DNA of 64,000 nt from Marthasterias glacialis (taxonomy: Eukaryota > Echinodermata > Asteroidea > Forcipulatida > Asteriidae). Shown in pieces: positions 32,036 through 44,400 of this stretch (position 1 is its first letter; the number at the start of each line of letters is the position of its first letter). The notes below the pieces were generated by a model, which saw nothing but the letters and a program-made list of their open reading frames with translations, had not been told where the DNA came from and ran no database searches. A program made the translations under genes and the position numbers. The DNA lies in NCBI GenBank assembly GCA_911728455.2, contig OU452225.1, positions 24,338,495-24,402,494 on the forward strand. Reading direction: 5' to 3'.

Positions 32036-34762
32036 ATGTCTATGCGTATCTTGACCGACGATATGGCTCATTATCACCGGGCCTTTGGTGTCTACCATCG
32101 GGTAGCTGATAGATACAACGTTATGAGACAATGGGTCGATACAGAGCTACGTCAGGTGGTCAAGTCCATCAATGTCAATTTGACTGATGATAAAGAGGCT
32201 TTGAAGGTACTAACCATCGGGCCTGGAGACGGTAGGTTGGACTTGCCTGGCACAAATTTAGTCGTTATTCAAGCCGTTATTGGCCCTTTGGGTTTGTTAC
32301 TATGTTGAATATAACGTAATTGCCAGTACTGGTGCCAGTGACACAAAAACACTTGCCAAGTTCGCGCAAGGACCATTTGTCGACAAGAGCTCGATATTGC
32401 CTGGTACCCAACACTTGTTTTTGAGCATGAGTAGCAGTTAATACCAACCGCTAGTCGACAAATGGTCCATGTAAAAAAATGTAAAAACCCTATGGGTCGA
32501 AGTATCTCTCTTGGTCTGGAAATGAAGACCCCTGAATATTACAGAATGACACATTTACAAACTCTCCACATGACCTCGAATATAGATATGTAGAGGTTTG
32601 GTCATATCAAGGGCTCTGACTATCTTGCCTTTAAAATACATCTTCACTACTTTCAAGAAAAAATGAAGGTGAAGGGAGATCATTGACGACAAAATCCCGA
32701 AATCGGGTAGAATCCTGACAAATCACAGACCCGTTAAATTAAAACTGAATAACTGAATAAACCTTTGTCATAAATTCTTGAGAACGATGCCCTTCTTTAT
32801 GACATGTAGGCGAAATCGAGAACCACATCTTAAAACTCCTTCGAGACGACCACGAGCCTCCTCGACCCATCAAAGCTACCGTGGTAGAGCCTGCTGTGGA
32901 CATGGTGTACAAGTACAAGACTCGAGTAGTGACAGACACCGCTCAACTGCACGATATCAGTTACGATTGGCATGCAGAGACGCTGGACGCCTACCTGGAG
33001 AATGGCGAAAATGACGGCATGAAGTACCACTTCATCAGCGCACTGCACTCTATCTACTACGCCGCAGATATGCAAGCTGCTATTAAGAATCTCTATGGCC
33101 GTCTTGAAGATGGGGGAATTATGCTCATGGTCGCCATCTCTGGTAAGATGGAATTCCAACAGAATGAGACTTCGGCATTCCAGCCATAGCCCCTGCCGAA
33201 GCCATTACGTAGACATGAACATACTTTTAAATATTCAGGGGCTAACACAAATTCCACTTTTCAAAACGCAGGTCCTTGGAACAAAAGAATAATCAAAGGC
33301 TTTTACCCTTACCTAAGAATGACTAAGATGGCTCTTTCTTGGGCACAGTGAACGACGAAACTACGTCAGTTTTGCCGTTTGAAACAATTGTTAGCCCTTT
33401 TCCTATTTTATTATTTGACTCAAATTAAAACTTTTCTGTTTACCGCCCTCTATTGACATGAGTTTTGATGCCTTGGAAAAAGTTTCCAATATTTTTTTTT
33501 CAAATGATCAGATGAACGCGCAGATCGACCAAACGTAATACTATCGATGTTTACTTGATGACGTTCATCATGGTTTAAGAAAATTATTACAAACAAGACA
33601 AAGTAATAAGTAAATTCTAAATTGCACAAAAGCAATATCAGTGCTACTAATAAATAGTGTAGGCCTGAATTGAATTTATTAATAGAGGGTATGAACAGCC
33701 GTTTTCCTACGCTAAACTTACGGCCGTCTCTTGACCTCAGTGAGGGCGCTGCTTGTACATATCTCTATGGGACTCGTGACGTCAGACGCATAAGGTCTAT
33801 AAATAAATTATCAAGAAATACTGTAATTAGATTGTCTTTAGGAATGAACACATACAGGAGGATAAAGAGCATCTTGCAATGACTTTATCTGAGCTTTATT
33901 TAATGATAAAGACAACTTTTAACAAGTCACACATTTAACAAGACAAATGCATTCAAAGACAATTCATGAAAACATTGAAGTTATATTTATAATGATTTCA
34001 ACAAACAATGAACTATTCAACATTCCACTTGTTCAAAATTGACACTTGAGTATAACAATCTGATTGTAGATTTCAACGTGAAATTTTGCATTTTATGAAA
34101 TTAACGAAAAACAGTATAAGGGAGAACAGTACTAAGAGCTACATGTAGTGAAAATCTGCATAAGGACAAATTCTAATAAGAAACAAACATCTTGTTGTAA
34201 GCAAAAACCAATTAAAACAACCAATGATCTTCAGAAGCTGTGCCTGTTCAGCCATTTGCTTTTTGGTTTACAAGTAAGTTTTCTACACCTATATAACATT
34301 TGGTTCATATTGTCTGTAATGGAGACGAATTTTTGTGGCATTTATAAGTATGGTATTGCGATTTTTCTAGTTATTTTTTGTTAATTTGATCCAACAGATA
34401 AATCTGGTTTCGGACAATTTGCGAGCAACTTTCCACTTATGTGGGGTTCCAGACATCACCATCCTACATCGGCGCAGGTCCTGGCAGCCTGTCAGAATGA
34501 AAAGATCCCCACAGACAAGGAGTTTGTCATTAAAGTGCCTTCCAATATCACACCCTGCTTCAACGATCCTGAAGACATGACGGACGACGGCCGTCTCCTG
34601 ATTGATTTCTTCACGCATGTTGCAGACTTCCTCACAGATGCTAAACCCGAGACCAAGAAGGAGGTCTTGGAGTTTCTTGGAGGGGAACCATGTGCGGAGA
34701 AGAGAGAAGATGGACAAGTGTACTTTAATGGTGACTGGAAGGCTTACAGCATAAGACGATAA
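32036..34762 (+). CDS. Histamine N-methyltransferase-like protein, copy D (3 exons)
   Basis: Exons 32036-32231, 32810-33142 and 34398-34762 join at phases 1 and 1 (GACG|GTAGGT, ATGTAG|GCGAA, TCTG|GTAAGA, CAACAG|ATAAA) to give 297 residues. It is closest to copy C in exon 1 (TDDM-YHRAFGVY-RVADR) and also keeps the long exon-3 start (DKSGFGQFASNFP). The SAM motif is KVLTIGPGDG and the acidic motif is VVEP. R in HRAF and H in ALHSIYY replace residues that hold histamine in human HNMT. It is the only copy on the plus strand, head-to-head with C across 7.5 kb. Its 3' end faces the MSH5 stop codon 687 bp away. A dispersed repeat sits in intron 1. Confidence 0.88.
32510..32735 (+). repeat. Dispersed repeat family 3, copy 2 (intron 1 of copy D)
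   Basis: Second, diverged copy. It ends with aaatcctgacaaat-like sequence as in copy 1. Confidence 0.55.
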
Positions 34763-34949
34763 ATATCAAGACACTGCTGTCTTTACCTCTCCTCATACTT
34801 AAAATCAAGCTTACCAATCTTGAGCAGCTTCATGATTACCGCTTTAATTTGTTACGCAATTTTTCCTGAAAGCAGCTTTATAAATATGGAGTCAGATCTC
34901 AGTCTCATGGTGTGTTATACCCCACCTATAGATTGCAGCCTTTGAATAA

Positions 34950-35345
34950 TTAATAGTTCGGACAGGCCCAATTATAGTTGGTACAGGCCCATTTATTGAT
35001 ACGAGCTTCTACCTATAGTTGGGACAGGCCCAATTAATGGTGGAAGTGTCCTAGGGGCAGGCCCAGTTATTGATAGGAGCGTTCTAACTATAGTTGGGAC
35101 AGGCCCATTTATTGATGGGAATGTCCTAGGAGCAGGCCCAATTATTGATAGGAGCGTTCTAACTATAGTTGGGACAGGCCCATTTATTGATGGGAATGTC
35201 CTAGGGGCAGGCCCATTTATTGATAGGAGTGTGCTAACTATAGTTGGGACAGGCCCATTTATTGATGGGAATGTCCCAACTATAGGGGCAGGTCCATTTA
35301 TTGATAGGAACGTTATAGTTGGGACAGGCTCATTAATTGTCGCAA
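34950..35345. repeat. Minisatellite between methyltransferase D and MSH5
   Basis: About six units of roughly 60-65 bp are made of two related half-units: gttgggacaggcccatttat-tgatgggaatgtcct and aggggcaggcccatttattgataggagcgttctaacta. A 118-codon minus ORF through it is only the repeat read in frame (INGPVPTIV repeats), not a likely gene. Confidence 0.9.
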
Positions 35346-35448
35346 CCACTCAAATCACTTGTAAATGAATTCAAACAATTGAAGGAGGCTGGTGCCAACT
35401 TCTAACTAGTGTCAATTCTCACCTCATAAGCCTCTCTGTATCGGTTCA

Positions 35449-38400
35449 TCAATTACTGTTTGGGAGAACTGTATTCTGTAGGAATTCTGTCACATTGCTT
35501 GTCTGTAGATCCAGTTTCAAGAATTCATCCACGATGACCTGGCATTTTTGGAACTGGTTGTCGACACTTGCCGAGTCCACTCTGTGAATTGGCTCGTTTC
35601 GGGCAAGCAACTCAGACACCTGAAAGTAAACAAACAAATATTTCATTGTTTTTGTTAATGTTTGTTTGTATGTTGTTGTGGGGTTTTTTTCTGAGCAGGA
35701 GGGGCATCTTCACTTGCTGCCTTTTTACTCTATAGTCCATTCATGCTGTTCATAAGTGTGGGGTAATTCCACTGTTAGCCATGCCCACTTGACACAAACT
35801 GGCTCCACTGATTACTAGAAGCCCTTAAGAGTTGCATTGAACTCGTTTTTGTTTGAAGATTTATGCAAGAAAAGATTAATAACTGGACTTGGCTTTTGCA
35901 TACAATCTTCAAAGGATTAGGTTCACCTAAAACCACCCATTTCATCGTTCAAAGGCATTTCTGTCATGAGAAATGCCTTTGAAGGATGAAATGGGTGGTT
36001 TCAGGTGAACTTACACACAAATATATGCCAGTTTTGGAGCCGGAAGGAGCAAAAACTTTGGGCATGCAGCAGATGCGAACGTGTGTGACTCAATGACTTA
36101 CCAACAGGCTTAATTTGACTCTTTCAATTATATACGTAGAGTCGACAGACTGGGGATGACTGAAGCAGTCAATTTGTGTTGAAAAGTGCTATTGTTTTTT
36201 GAAGAAGCTGGACAGTTGTGATCTTAAAAAATAATGGGAACTATGGATAACCAAGGTCAGTGTTGTTTCTTTACTTGTTTGCCTCTTGTAAGGAGCTCCT
36301 CTGGTAGTCCAGCCTGTGCCGAGATATAATTAGCGTAGCTGTAGTTAGCATGACCCTCGATAAGCTGGTAGAGAAAGACCATCTCATCTTCATTGTGAAG
36401 AACTTCCATGGTCTGGTTAGGGAAAGAGAGATTGATACACTTTAAAAGATAGTACCTTCCTGAAGAACTTAGTGCAATGTGTTGTAACTGTTGATATGTT
36501 GTGTCGTGGCCGAGCGGTCAAGTGCACTGGACTCAAGCTCTGGTGTTTCTGATCAGCAGAGTGTGGGTTCGAGTCCTGGTCGTGACACTTGTGTCCTTAA
36601 GCAAGACACTTGACCATTATTGCCTCGTCCATGTAATGCACGTAGAAGGTTAAAATGGGACACTAAATTTAATTTTAAAACTTGCAATTTTAATATCGAA
36701 AACTGTCAAAAACATCTTGAAATTTGGTTAAAAGGTTTGGTTAGTATTAGTGAGCCCACATGAACATTTAAGGTAAAATTCACTTTTTATTAACAAAAAA
36801 TTAGTTATCTGTCCCAATCTACCCTACCACCGAGTATTAGCTTTGAGGACAGCTATGGATTCTAACCTGGTAAGTGAGTTCTTGAGAGTTGGGCAGCATC
36901 TTCTGCTTCATGATGCTATGAAAGTGAGATGCTATTAAGACATGTGGACAGAGTGCTTCTTGGGCTAGCCAGTGTTTCAGCCCGGCACACAGCAGGGCAA
37001 TACCATCCGAGGTCTCCGTGCCTTTACCAAATTCATCAATGATGACCAGGGAATTTTCTGTTGCATTGCAAAGTGCAACTGCAATCTGAAAGAAGAATGA
37101 CAGAGTACAAGACATAACCAGAACAATTCGCTATGGAGACAGTGCTATGTCCACCTTGAAAAATGTTTAGTACTTGTAATCCCAAAAGTATAAATGCAGG
37201 CGACCTAATCTGTTTCGAACGATAGTCTATGGATAAGGTGTTACACTGAGAGGCAATGAAAAGGCAACTAACAAATACCCCAGTAATGAAGTATTCACGG
37301 TCAAGTCTTTCCCACGCACCTTCTCTGAGAGACTATATACAAAGATTATCTTAGTGGAGTGGGCGTCAAGGCAGCCGAGCCAAGTATTTGCACTTTGATG
37401 ATCTTGGAAGACGTCCAATTTCCAGTGTGTACAGGTAAATTTCTTAGTGCCAAATTTCCAGTGGAAATGAAGTGATCTTTATTGGTACACAGACTCTTAA
37501 TTTCCAGTTGGAAACAAGCCAATTTCCACCTGGAAATTAGCTAGACTGTATGGATTGAAATTTTGTATTCAGGTAAAAAAATAAATAAATAAATACACAA
37601 AGATAATGCTCTATTTTCACTGAAAAGTGCTTGTACCAGTTTACATTTTCATTTTTTCAGATAAATATAGAAGTGCTTATACGGTTAGGGTCAACTGCAA
37701 TGAAAATTCACCTTTTGGGCTGCTAACTGACAGATTCTTTTATAAATTATTCACGTTTACTTTATGAAATTCCACTTTATAAAACTTGCAAAATAAAAAA
37801 GAAAGTACTTTGAGCACATTAAACATTCCACAGATCATTCTCTGTTAAAGAGTTGAATGTTCTAATTGCTTTTTACCAATGGTTTTGAAACAACTATTTT
37901 TTGTTGTTGAAATTCCACTTTGTAATTGCAAAATTAAAGAGAAAGCTACTTTGAGCACATTAAAACTTTGTCAGTGTTTTATGACCTTTTTAACTGCTTT
38001 GAACAAATTTCTTTTGTAAATATTCTTTTTTGTTTAAATCACTTTGTATTTGCGAAATTAAAAAGAAAACTACTCTTGAGTACATAAAAACCTGTTACAG
38101 CAAGTGTTCTTTTACTTATCAAAAAAAAAATGTTATCACTGTGTGTTTGTCAAATAGATCCTTACCATTTTAGATGAACTTTCAGTCATCAATCTGGGAA
38201 ATGACATTTTTGAAGACCGAATTTGTATTTAATACCAAAAGGATTTTTAAAGGCAAGTAGAACTTGCATTAGGGCATGTCCCAATAGACCGATCCATTAA
38301 GCCCCGCCTACCATAGCAACTGCCTAGCAACAGCACATGGCGTGACTTTTTTGCCACGATCGCAGTGGTGGTTCGGTTGCGGCCCACACGTATCGTATAC

Positions 38401-41400
38401 GATACACCTTACATGATTTTCAAGAACGGTATTTTAGTTTCGTGACCTTTTGAGCAGTGTATTAATTCTAAAGAACAATGCAGACAGGAACACTGTTAAA
38501 CCACTTTTACACGACTGTAGAAGGACCACTGCTGTGGGATTCACACCACCAGAAATACAAAAAAAAGTACAGTTGTGTGTCTGAAAAATGGCGGCAGTTT
38601 GTTTACTTTTCTAATGGATTTTTAATGTGTCAGACTTTTGTCGGACTTTCAGTGGAGCTCAAGGCTGTGATTGGTCAATAGGTTAGTAGGTGGGGCTTAA
38701 TGGATCGGTCTTTTGGCGGCTATGGCTACGGCTGGATCACTATGACAACATGCATTGTAGCATAGGCTACCCTAGGCTTGGCATTAGCCATAGCTTCAGC
38801 GGCCAATTCAGCTACGGCCTTACCTGGTTTAGATCTATCATGAAGGTGGAGAGTCCAACAGAGACTGACTCCAGAGTGTGCACTCTGGTGTAGATGCCAT
38901 CCAGCATACCTATTACAGCGCCCTCCGCTGGTACAAAACTGCCAATGTGACTCATAAAAGCAATCAGACCAACCTGTGATTGAAGACAACGTGGTCAGAT
39001 GTTTGTGATAATCAAAGCCTTGTCAGGATTTCTGTAATATTATCTTCATCAATGAAAGTAAAGAATGATACAATTTACTGACAAAATGTTTGTAAAAAAT
39101 GTCAGATAATCACACTTCAAATAATTATCCCTGCTGTACCTCCCCATAAAGATCTCCTACGTTCTCATTTTTTTGGGGGTAGGAGGGACTGGTGTGGATT
39201 GCACAAAGGGCTAGGACTAGTCTTATCTCGAGTTAGGATGAGTAACTAGTCCTAAGCTAGGACTAGTCCGAAGTTAGGACTAGTTTTATGAATCCCACAC
39301 CTGATTTCAGAAAGCACTAAGGTTTATCTTACGCCTTTACAAATCGCCTCAGTTTTTTTAGGGGGGGGGAGGAGGGACTGGTGTGAATTTCACAAAGTGC
39401 TAGGACTAGTCTTATCTCGAGTTAGGACGAGTAACTAGTAATAAATTAGAACTAGTCCAAAGTTAGGACTAGTTAGAGTTTTGTGAAATCCACCCGATTT
39501 CACATAGCACTAAGAGTCACCTTACGCCTTTAAAAATCACCTCAGTATTTTTGTAACATGACGTCGCATTAGTTTGTGCAAAGCAATTCACATTGTTCAT
39601 TAACTCATTTACCGTAAAGACATATCTCAGCATTCGGTGAATTCAAGCACTTGTCATGATTTAAATACAGTAGGAAAACCTTCCTACACTTTGACAGCAT
39701 AAGGATAAAACAAATAATAGAAAAGCATTTTTTCCCTTCTAACTGGTCAAAGAAACAATGTTCAAAGAGCTTCACAAAATTAAGGTAAAAAAATAACTTA
39801 GAAGTAAGATTACACCTAAATTACTGAAAAAAATAATACACAATGGAATTTCAAATAAAGCATATAATAAAATAAAACTATTACTTAACCATGTAAATAA
39901 AAAAGCAAGGGTAAATAAAAAAGACTGAAGATAAGAAAAATGCAATGAGTAAAAAATAAAATACAGAACTCATATAAATAGCAATAATCAAAATACTAGA
40001 TAAATAACAATAATCAAAATACAATTAGATAAATAACAATCAAAATAAAAATTTATAAAATACACTGTGTGGCAAAGTAAAACAAAGCTGCTCAAGCATA
40101 AGAGTAGCTGAGCACAACAAAATTTTGCTTACCAGAATAAGGTTACCAGCCAATATAACAATCAACATGTGACTGGTATCCTGCTCATATCTGCTTAGCA
40201 TAAAATTGTTAAAAGCAAGATTTGCTCAATGAGATGGGGCCCTGGATAGAGAAGAGCTCACCTGCTTGAGATAAACACTCTTCCCACTAGCATTGGGTCC
40301 CGTCAGGAACTTCATCTTGCCGTACTTGCCTCCTGAGCACGTATCATTCGGTACGAAGGGGGTAATACACAGCTCCTGTAGGGGGTGTCTACCCCCAGTG
40401 ATGTGCAGGACTTTATCGTCGGTCAATTCTGGCCGAGTGTAGTTGAGATCCTTAGCTGCAGAGGCCAGGGACAGCAAACTGGAATGAAATGGACGATACA
40501 ATGGTCAATCAAAATACAACAGCAAGTATTGATAGATCCCACTTGAGGTCACACAGTGTAAAGTCAGCCATCTTTACGGGCATTGATACATCAATGTACA
40601 ACTATGCGCGGACGCTACTCAAAGCCAAATTCCAAGTTGCTTGTAAAGTTGGCACCCTTTGGGAACTATCTATTATGTACAATTGTTTTCTGAACCAATA
40701 AACAGACTGCCAATAAACCCCTTGCATATGACCAAAGATACTAGAAAAACAAGATAGGACACTTGTGCCGTTTTTGCACGGTTTTGTAACCCCTTTTTAC
40801 CTATCTACCCTGTGATGGCGCCCTTCCCCATGTGTCAATTTTGCTAGGATTATTGGCACAATTTATGGCCAAACACTAAATGTTCGATCTGCCTTCACCT
40901 TTTTAAGTTGGTGGGATCTGTTGGCGTAAGTTTGTCCATTTAGTAGGCCCTACTTATCCTGCAAACGATCTTTGGTTTTACCTAACCTTACCTGCCTAAC
41001 AACAGCGGGCACACCCATTTTGCGTTTCATGTTTCTACACAGAGTGTCCAACCTTGTTTTTTCTAGTATCTTTAATATGACCTAACCAGCTCAAACAGCG
41101 CCCTCACTTAAGTCAAAGGAAGACCACTCATTGGCTGAGAGCTGGGCGTGGCAGTACATGCATCCATTGTTTGACCTGAACGACGGTGGCCTGATGCAAG
41201 GGGTCTGTACTGTTCTCTACAGCCAATGGGTAATTAGACCTCCAAAAACTGGCAGAAACAAAACCATGAAAACTGATCCCTGTGTCCAAAATAAAATTCA
41301 TCAAACTGCTTGGCCTCATGTACATGGTGTTACCGCAAACCAAATATACATTGATACCATTCTCCTCCCATTTATAACAAAGTGTATAGCCCCTCCCCTC

Positions 41401-44400
41401 CCCTTACACCTACCAGTCCAGCTCGGCTGCATACTCCATCACAGTGAACAACACTTGCGATCTTTCCAGAATGGAGTTCTGTAACTTGTGCATAATCTGA
41501 GTTTCAAGATCTGTGTGAACCAAAAAGAAGACCAACCGTTTTGGACGTCTGAAATATTATCTTTATATAACAAAACTTATCTCATTAATTTGTATAACAT
41601 CTGAGTTGAACATTGCTGATATTAACAAGAAATGGAAAACATTGCACGCCTTATGCTTATTTTTCCTGACTTGTCCCCCCATGGCGAGTCAGCTACACAT
41701 TTGACTAGCCAATATAAAATATGACAAAACATTATCAACTGTACACACAATACAGGAAAGTTATAATAATTTGGGAGACTAATCATCCTCAGCTGAGAAG
41801 CTGAATTGAGAAGGACGTGGCTACATGTGTTCAAGCTGCAGGCATTCAAGGGCGCCTTTGGCAGCCAGCCACATCAACCCATATATGACCACAGAGCACA
41901 GCCTGAGATCGAAAGTGTTTGGTTTTTCCAGAGGGAGGAAAACCGGATGGCCTGGAGAAAAAAACCCTCGTGACACAGGAGAGAACCAACACACAACTCT
42001 ACTCACATATGGTCCGAGCCGGGAATCGAACCAGGGACACATTGGTGAGAGGCGAGCCCTTTATGCACACGCCACCCATGCAACCCACAAATTCTTTTTA
42101 AGGAATAAGAATTAATTCAAGTAAAGAACACACTTTCTGTCATGCTGGCTCTCCTCTCCAGCTGAAAAAATATCGAAATAAATCAATTTTCAAGGAAGAA
42201 ATTGCAAATTTAAAATACTGGATAAAAACACAAAGACAATTCATAAACGAAAGAGCAAGACAAAAGCAATGGGAGACTTTTGAACAGTCCTTTTTCACAG
42301 TTCTTACTAGTCTTGGCTCAAGACGTTGTTTTTAATATTTCACCATCCCGATCTAACCGCCACCCGCGATCTCAGTATAGTACCGCTGCCGCACTCATAC
42401 CGTCCCTTTCGCAAATCAAACAACAGAGGGTGCTATTCAAAAAAACTGATTTTCGACAAATCGGCTATCAGACTCTCAACTCAGGGACTTTCGTCTCGTG
42501 TCACGTGACATAGCTACACGACCTCTGTGAATTAGTATGCATTATTCATAAAAGATCAGACTAAAGAAGGCTCACGCGCGCACAAGAAGAAGTGGGAAAT
42601 TCGAAGATACTTTGAGTAGTTACAAACTGATTGTTGGTGGTTGAGGATACGCCCTCTATTGGCCGAAATAACACAGGCGTTGCGCTGCGCCGTAAATGTA
42701 ACACCCTCTTGACCAAGACAAAGTTCTTACCAGTAGTACGCACGCTCAGAACTACGCAGTACTGAGCATGTGCGCGCATGCTCAAAACTGTAAAAAAGGA
42801 CCTTTGTGTCTGCTGCTGCCAGCGTCTCAAACATCTCCCATTGAGTTTGATAATACTGGCATATAAGTTCATTAACAATGATACAGACAAAACACAAATT
42901 TACAGAGAAATGAGAAAGCAATACCGTTACATCAACTTAACAGCTTGTATACCTGTATCAAAATTGTCTTGGAGGGTTTGAGAGTTGTAATCAGACTGGA
43001 CAGTTTATTCTAGAAAAACTACAATCATTTATGGCTCCTTTCTTTTGTGCAACTTACCTGTTATCTCACACTGAGTGTCTCCCAACTTTGCATCCAAAGC
43101 TGAAACACAAATAGACAAAGAAACTTGCATGTGAAGTTGACTGCTACCTTCGGGTTCTGTTTCAGGTTACATGGGTAAGAGATTTGACAAATGTGACAAA
43201 TCCTGAAAAATGGCTTGCATGCCTGGGTTTCCTCTAATTCTAGACCTGGAACCTCTCAGATGTTTCAATTCAGGAGGTTAACAGACTCTGCGCATCACCA
43301 GAAATCAGAAAACTACAGGTTTGGATGCACTATGGAGTATTTCTTTCTCCCTTTGGTGATTGCTTTGCGTTTTTCAAGAAATTTGAAAGGCACAATGAGG
43401 TTTTGAGAAAATCCTGAAATCAGGAGAAAACCTGAGAAATCACATGCCTGATAATGTCATTGATGAGAAGAGTAGCTGAATGTTCAATTTAACCGTTGGA
43501 AACAATTCCACCACTAGAATGAACTACTGTTCAGACTTCTATGAACATGTTTGCCACTTGGGGGGGGGGGTCTTAGAACAGCAGCTGATCAAATATTTTA
43601 GGTATTTTGAAAATGTGTAAGAGTCTCATATTAACATGTACTTTGGAAATTGTTTTGGCGTATATTTCAAATGTTTTAAATTAACCCCCACAATATATTA
43701 GCTCTTTTGCACTCTCTTGCAGTCAAGTAAAAAATAATACTTGTAAAATGTTTACCTTTGGTGCTTGCACTTTTGTAGTGAACCATGTTGTTAGACAGAA
43801 ACTGAAGACAAGAAGAAAAGAAAACATGTTCTTTTTAAATACAAGATAGGTGGAGACACTGAATGTTTATTTCTGTTTTAATCCGGGGAGGGGGTGGGTG
43901 ATACTCATTTATTGATCACTTAATTCACAGCAGAAAAGGCATGCAATGGAAATTAATCGTAATAATTATGAAGTCAAAAATTAATCAGATAGATGGATAG
44001 ATAGATAAATGTTTTATTTAAAAAAATTGTCATCGCTGAACAAAGTCTTGGAAATCAAGCCACAACCCTCCCAAATCCTCTTCATGAAGTTGGAGGATTG
44101 TGGAGGATTGAGGACTGTAGGCCCAAATAGCAATTGCTTTATCACTGGGTAAGGTATACCAATCTTATCTACTTCCAAACATGTTGGTGTGAAGTGACAT
44201 GTTAGTGGAGGCTAACGGGGGAATGAGGTCATCTGTGGGCAAGTGGGTCGAGGGAGTATAAAGGGTTAAAAAAGAACAAATGACCAGAACAGCAGGCCAC
44301 AGGGGTAAGATATATGCACAATCTAGGCCCAATTTCAAAAAACTGCTTAAGCACAAAAAGTAGTAGCTGCAGTATCATGAAATTATGGTTACCAGCCCAA

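Noticed and set aside
34993-35349. 118-codon minus-strand ORF with INGPVPTIV repeats
   Set aside because: It is the minisatellite read in frame; no start context, domain or splice link to MSH5.
36501-36590. Functional tRNA-Leu gene
   Set aside because: Acceptor stem and variable arm are imperfect and the sequence continues into a shared SINE body.
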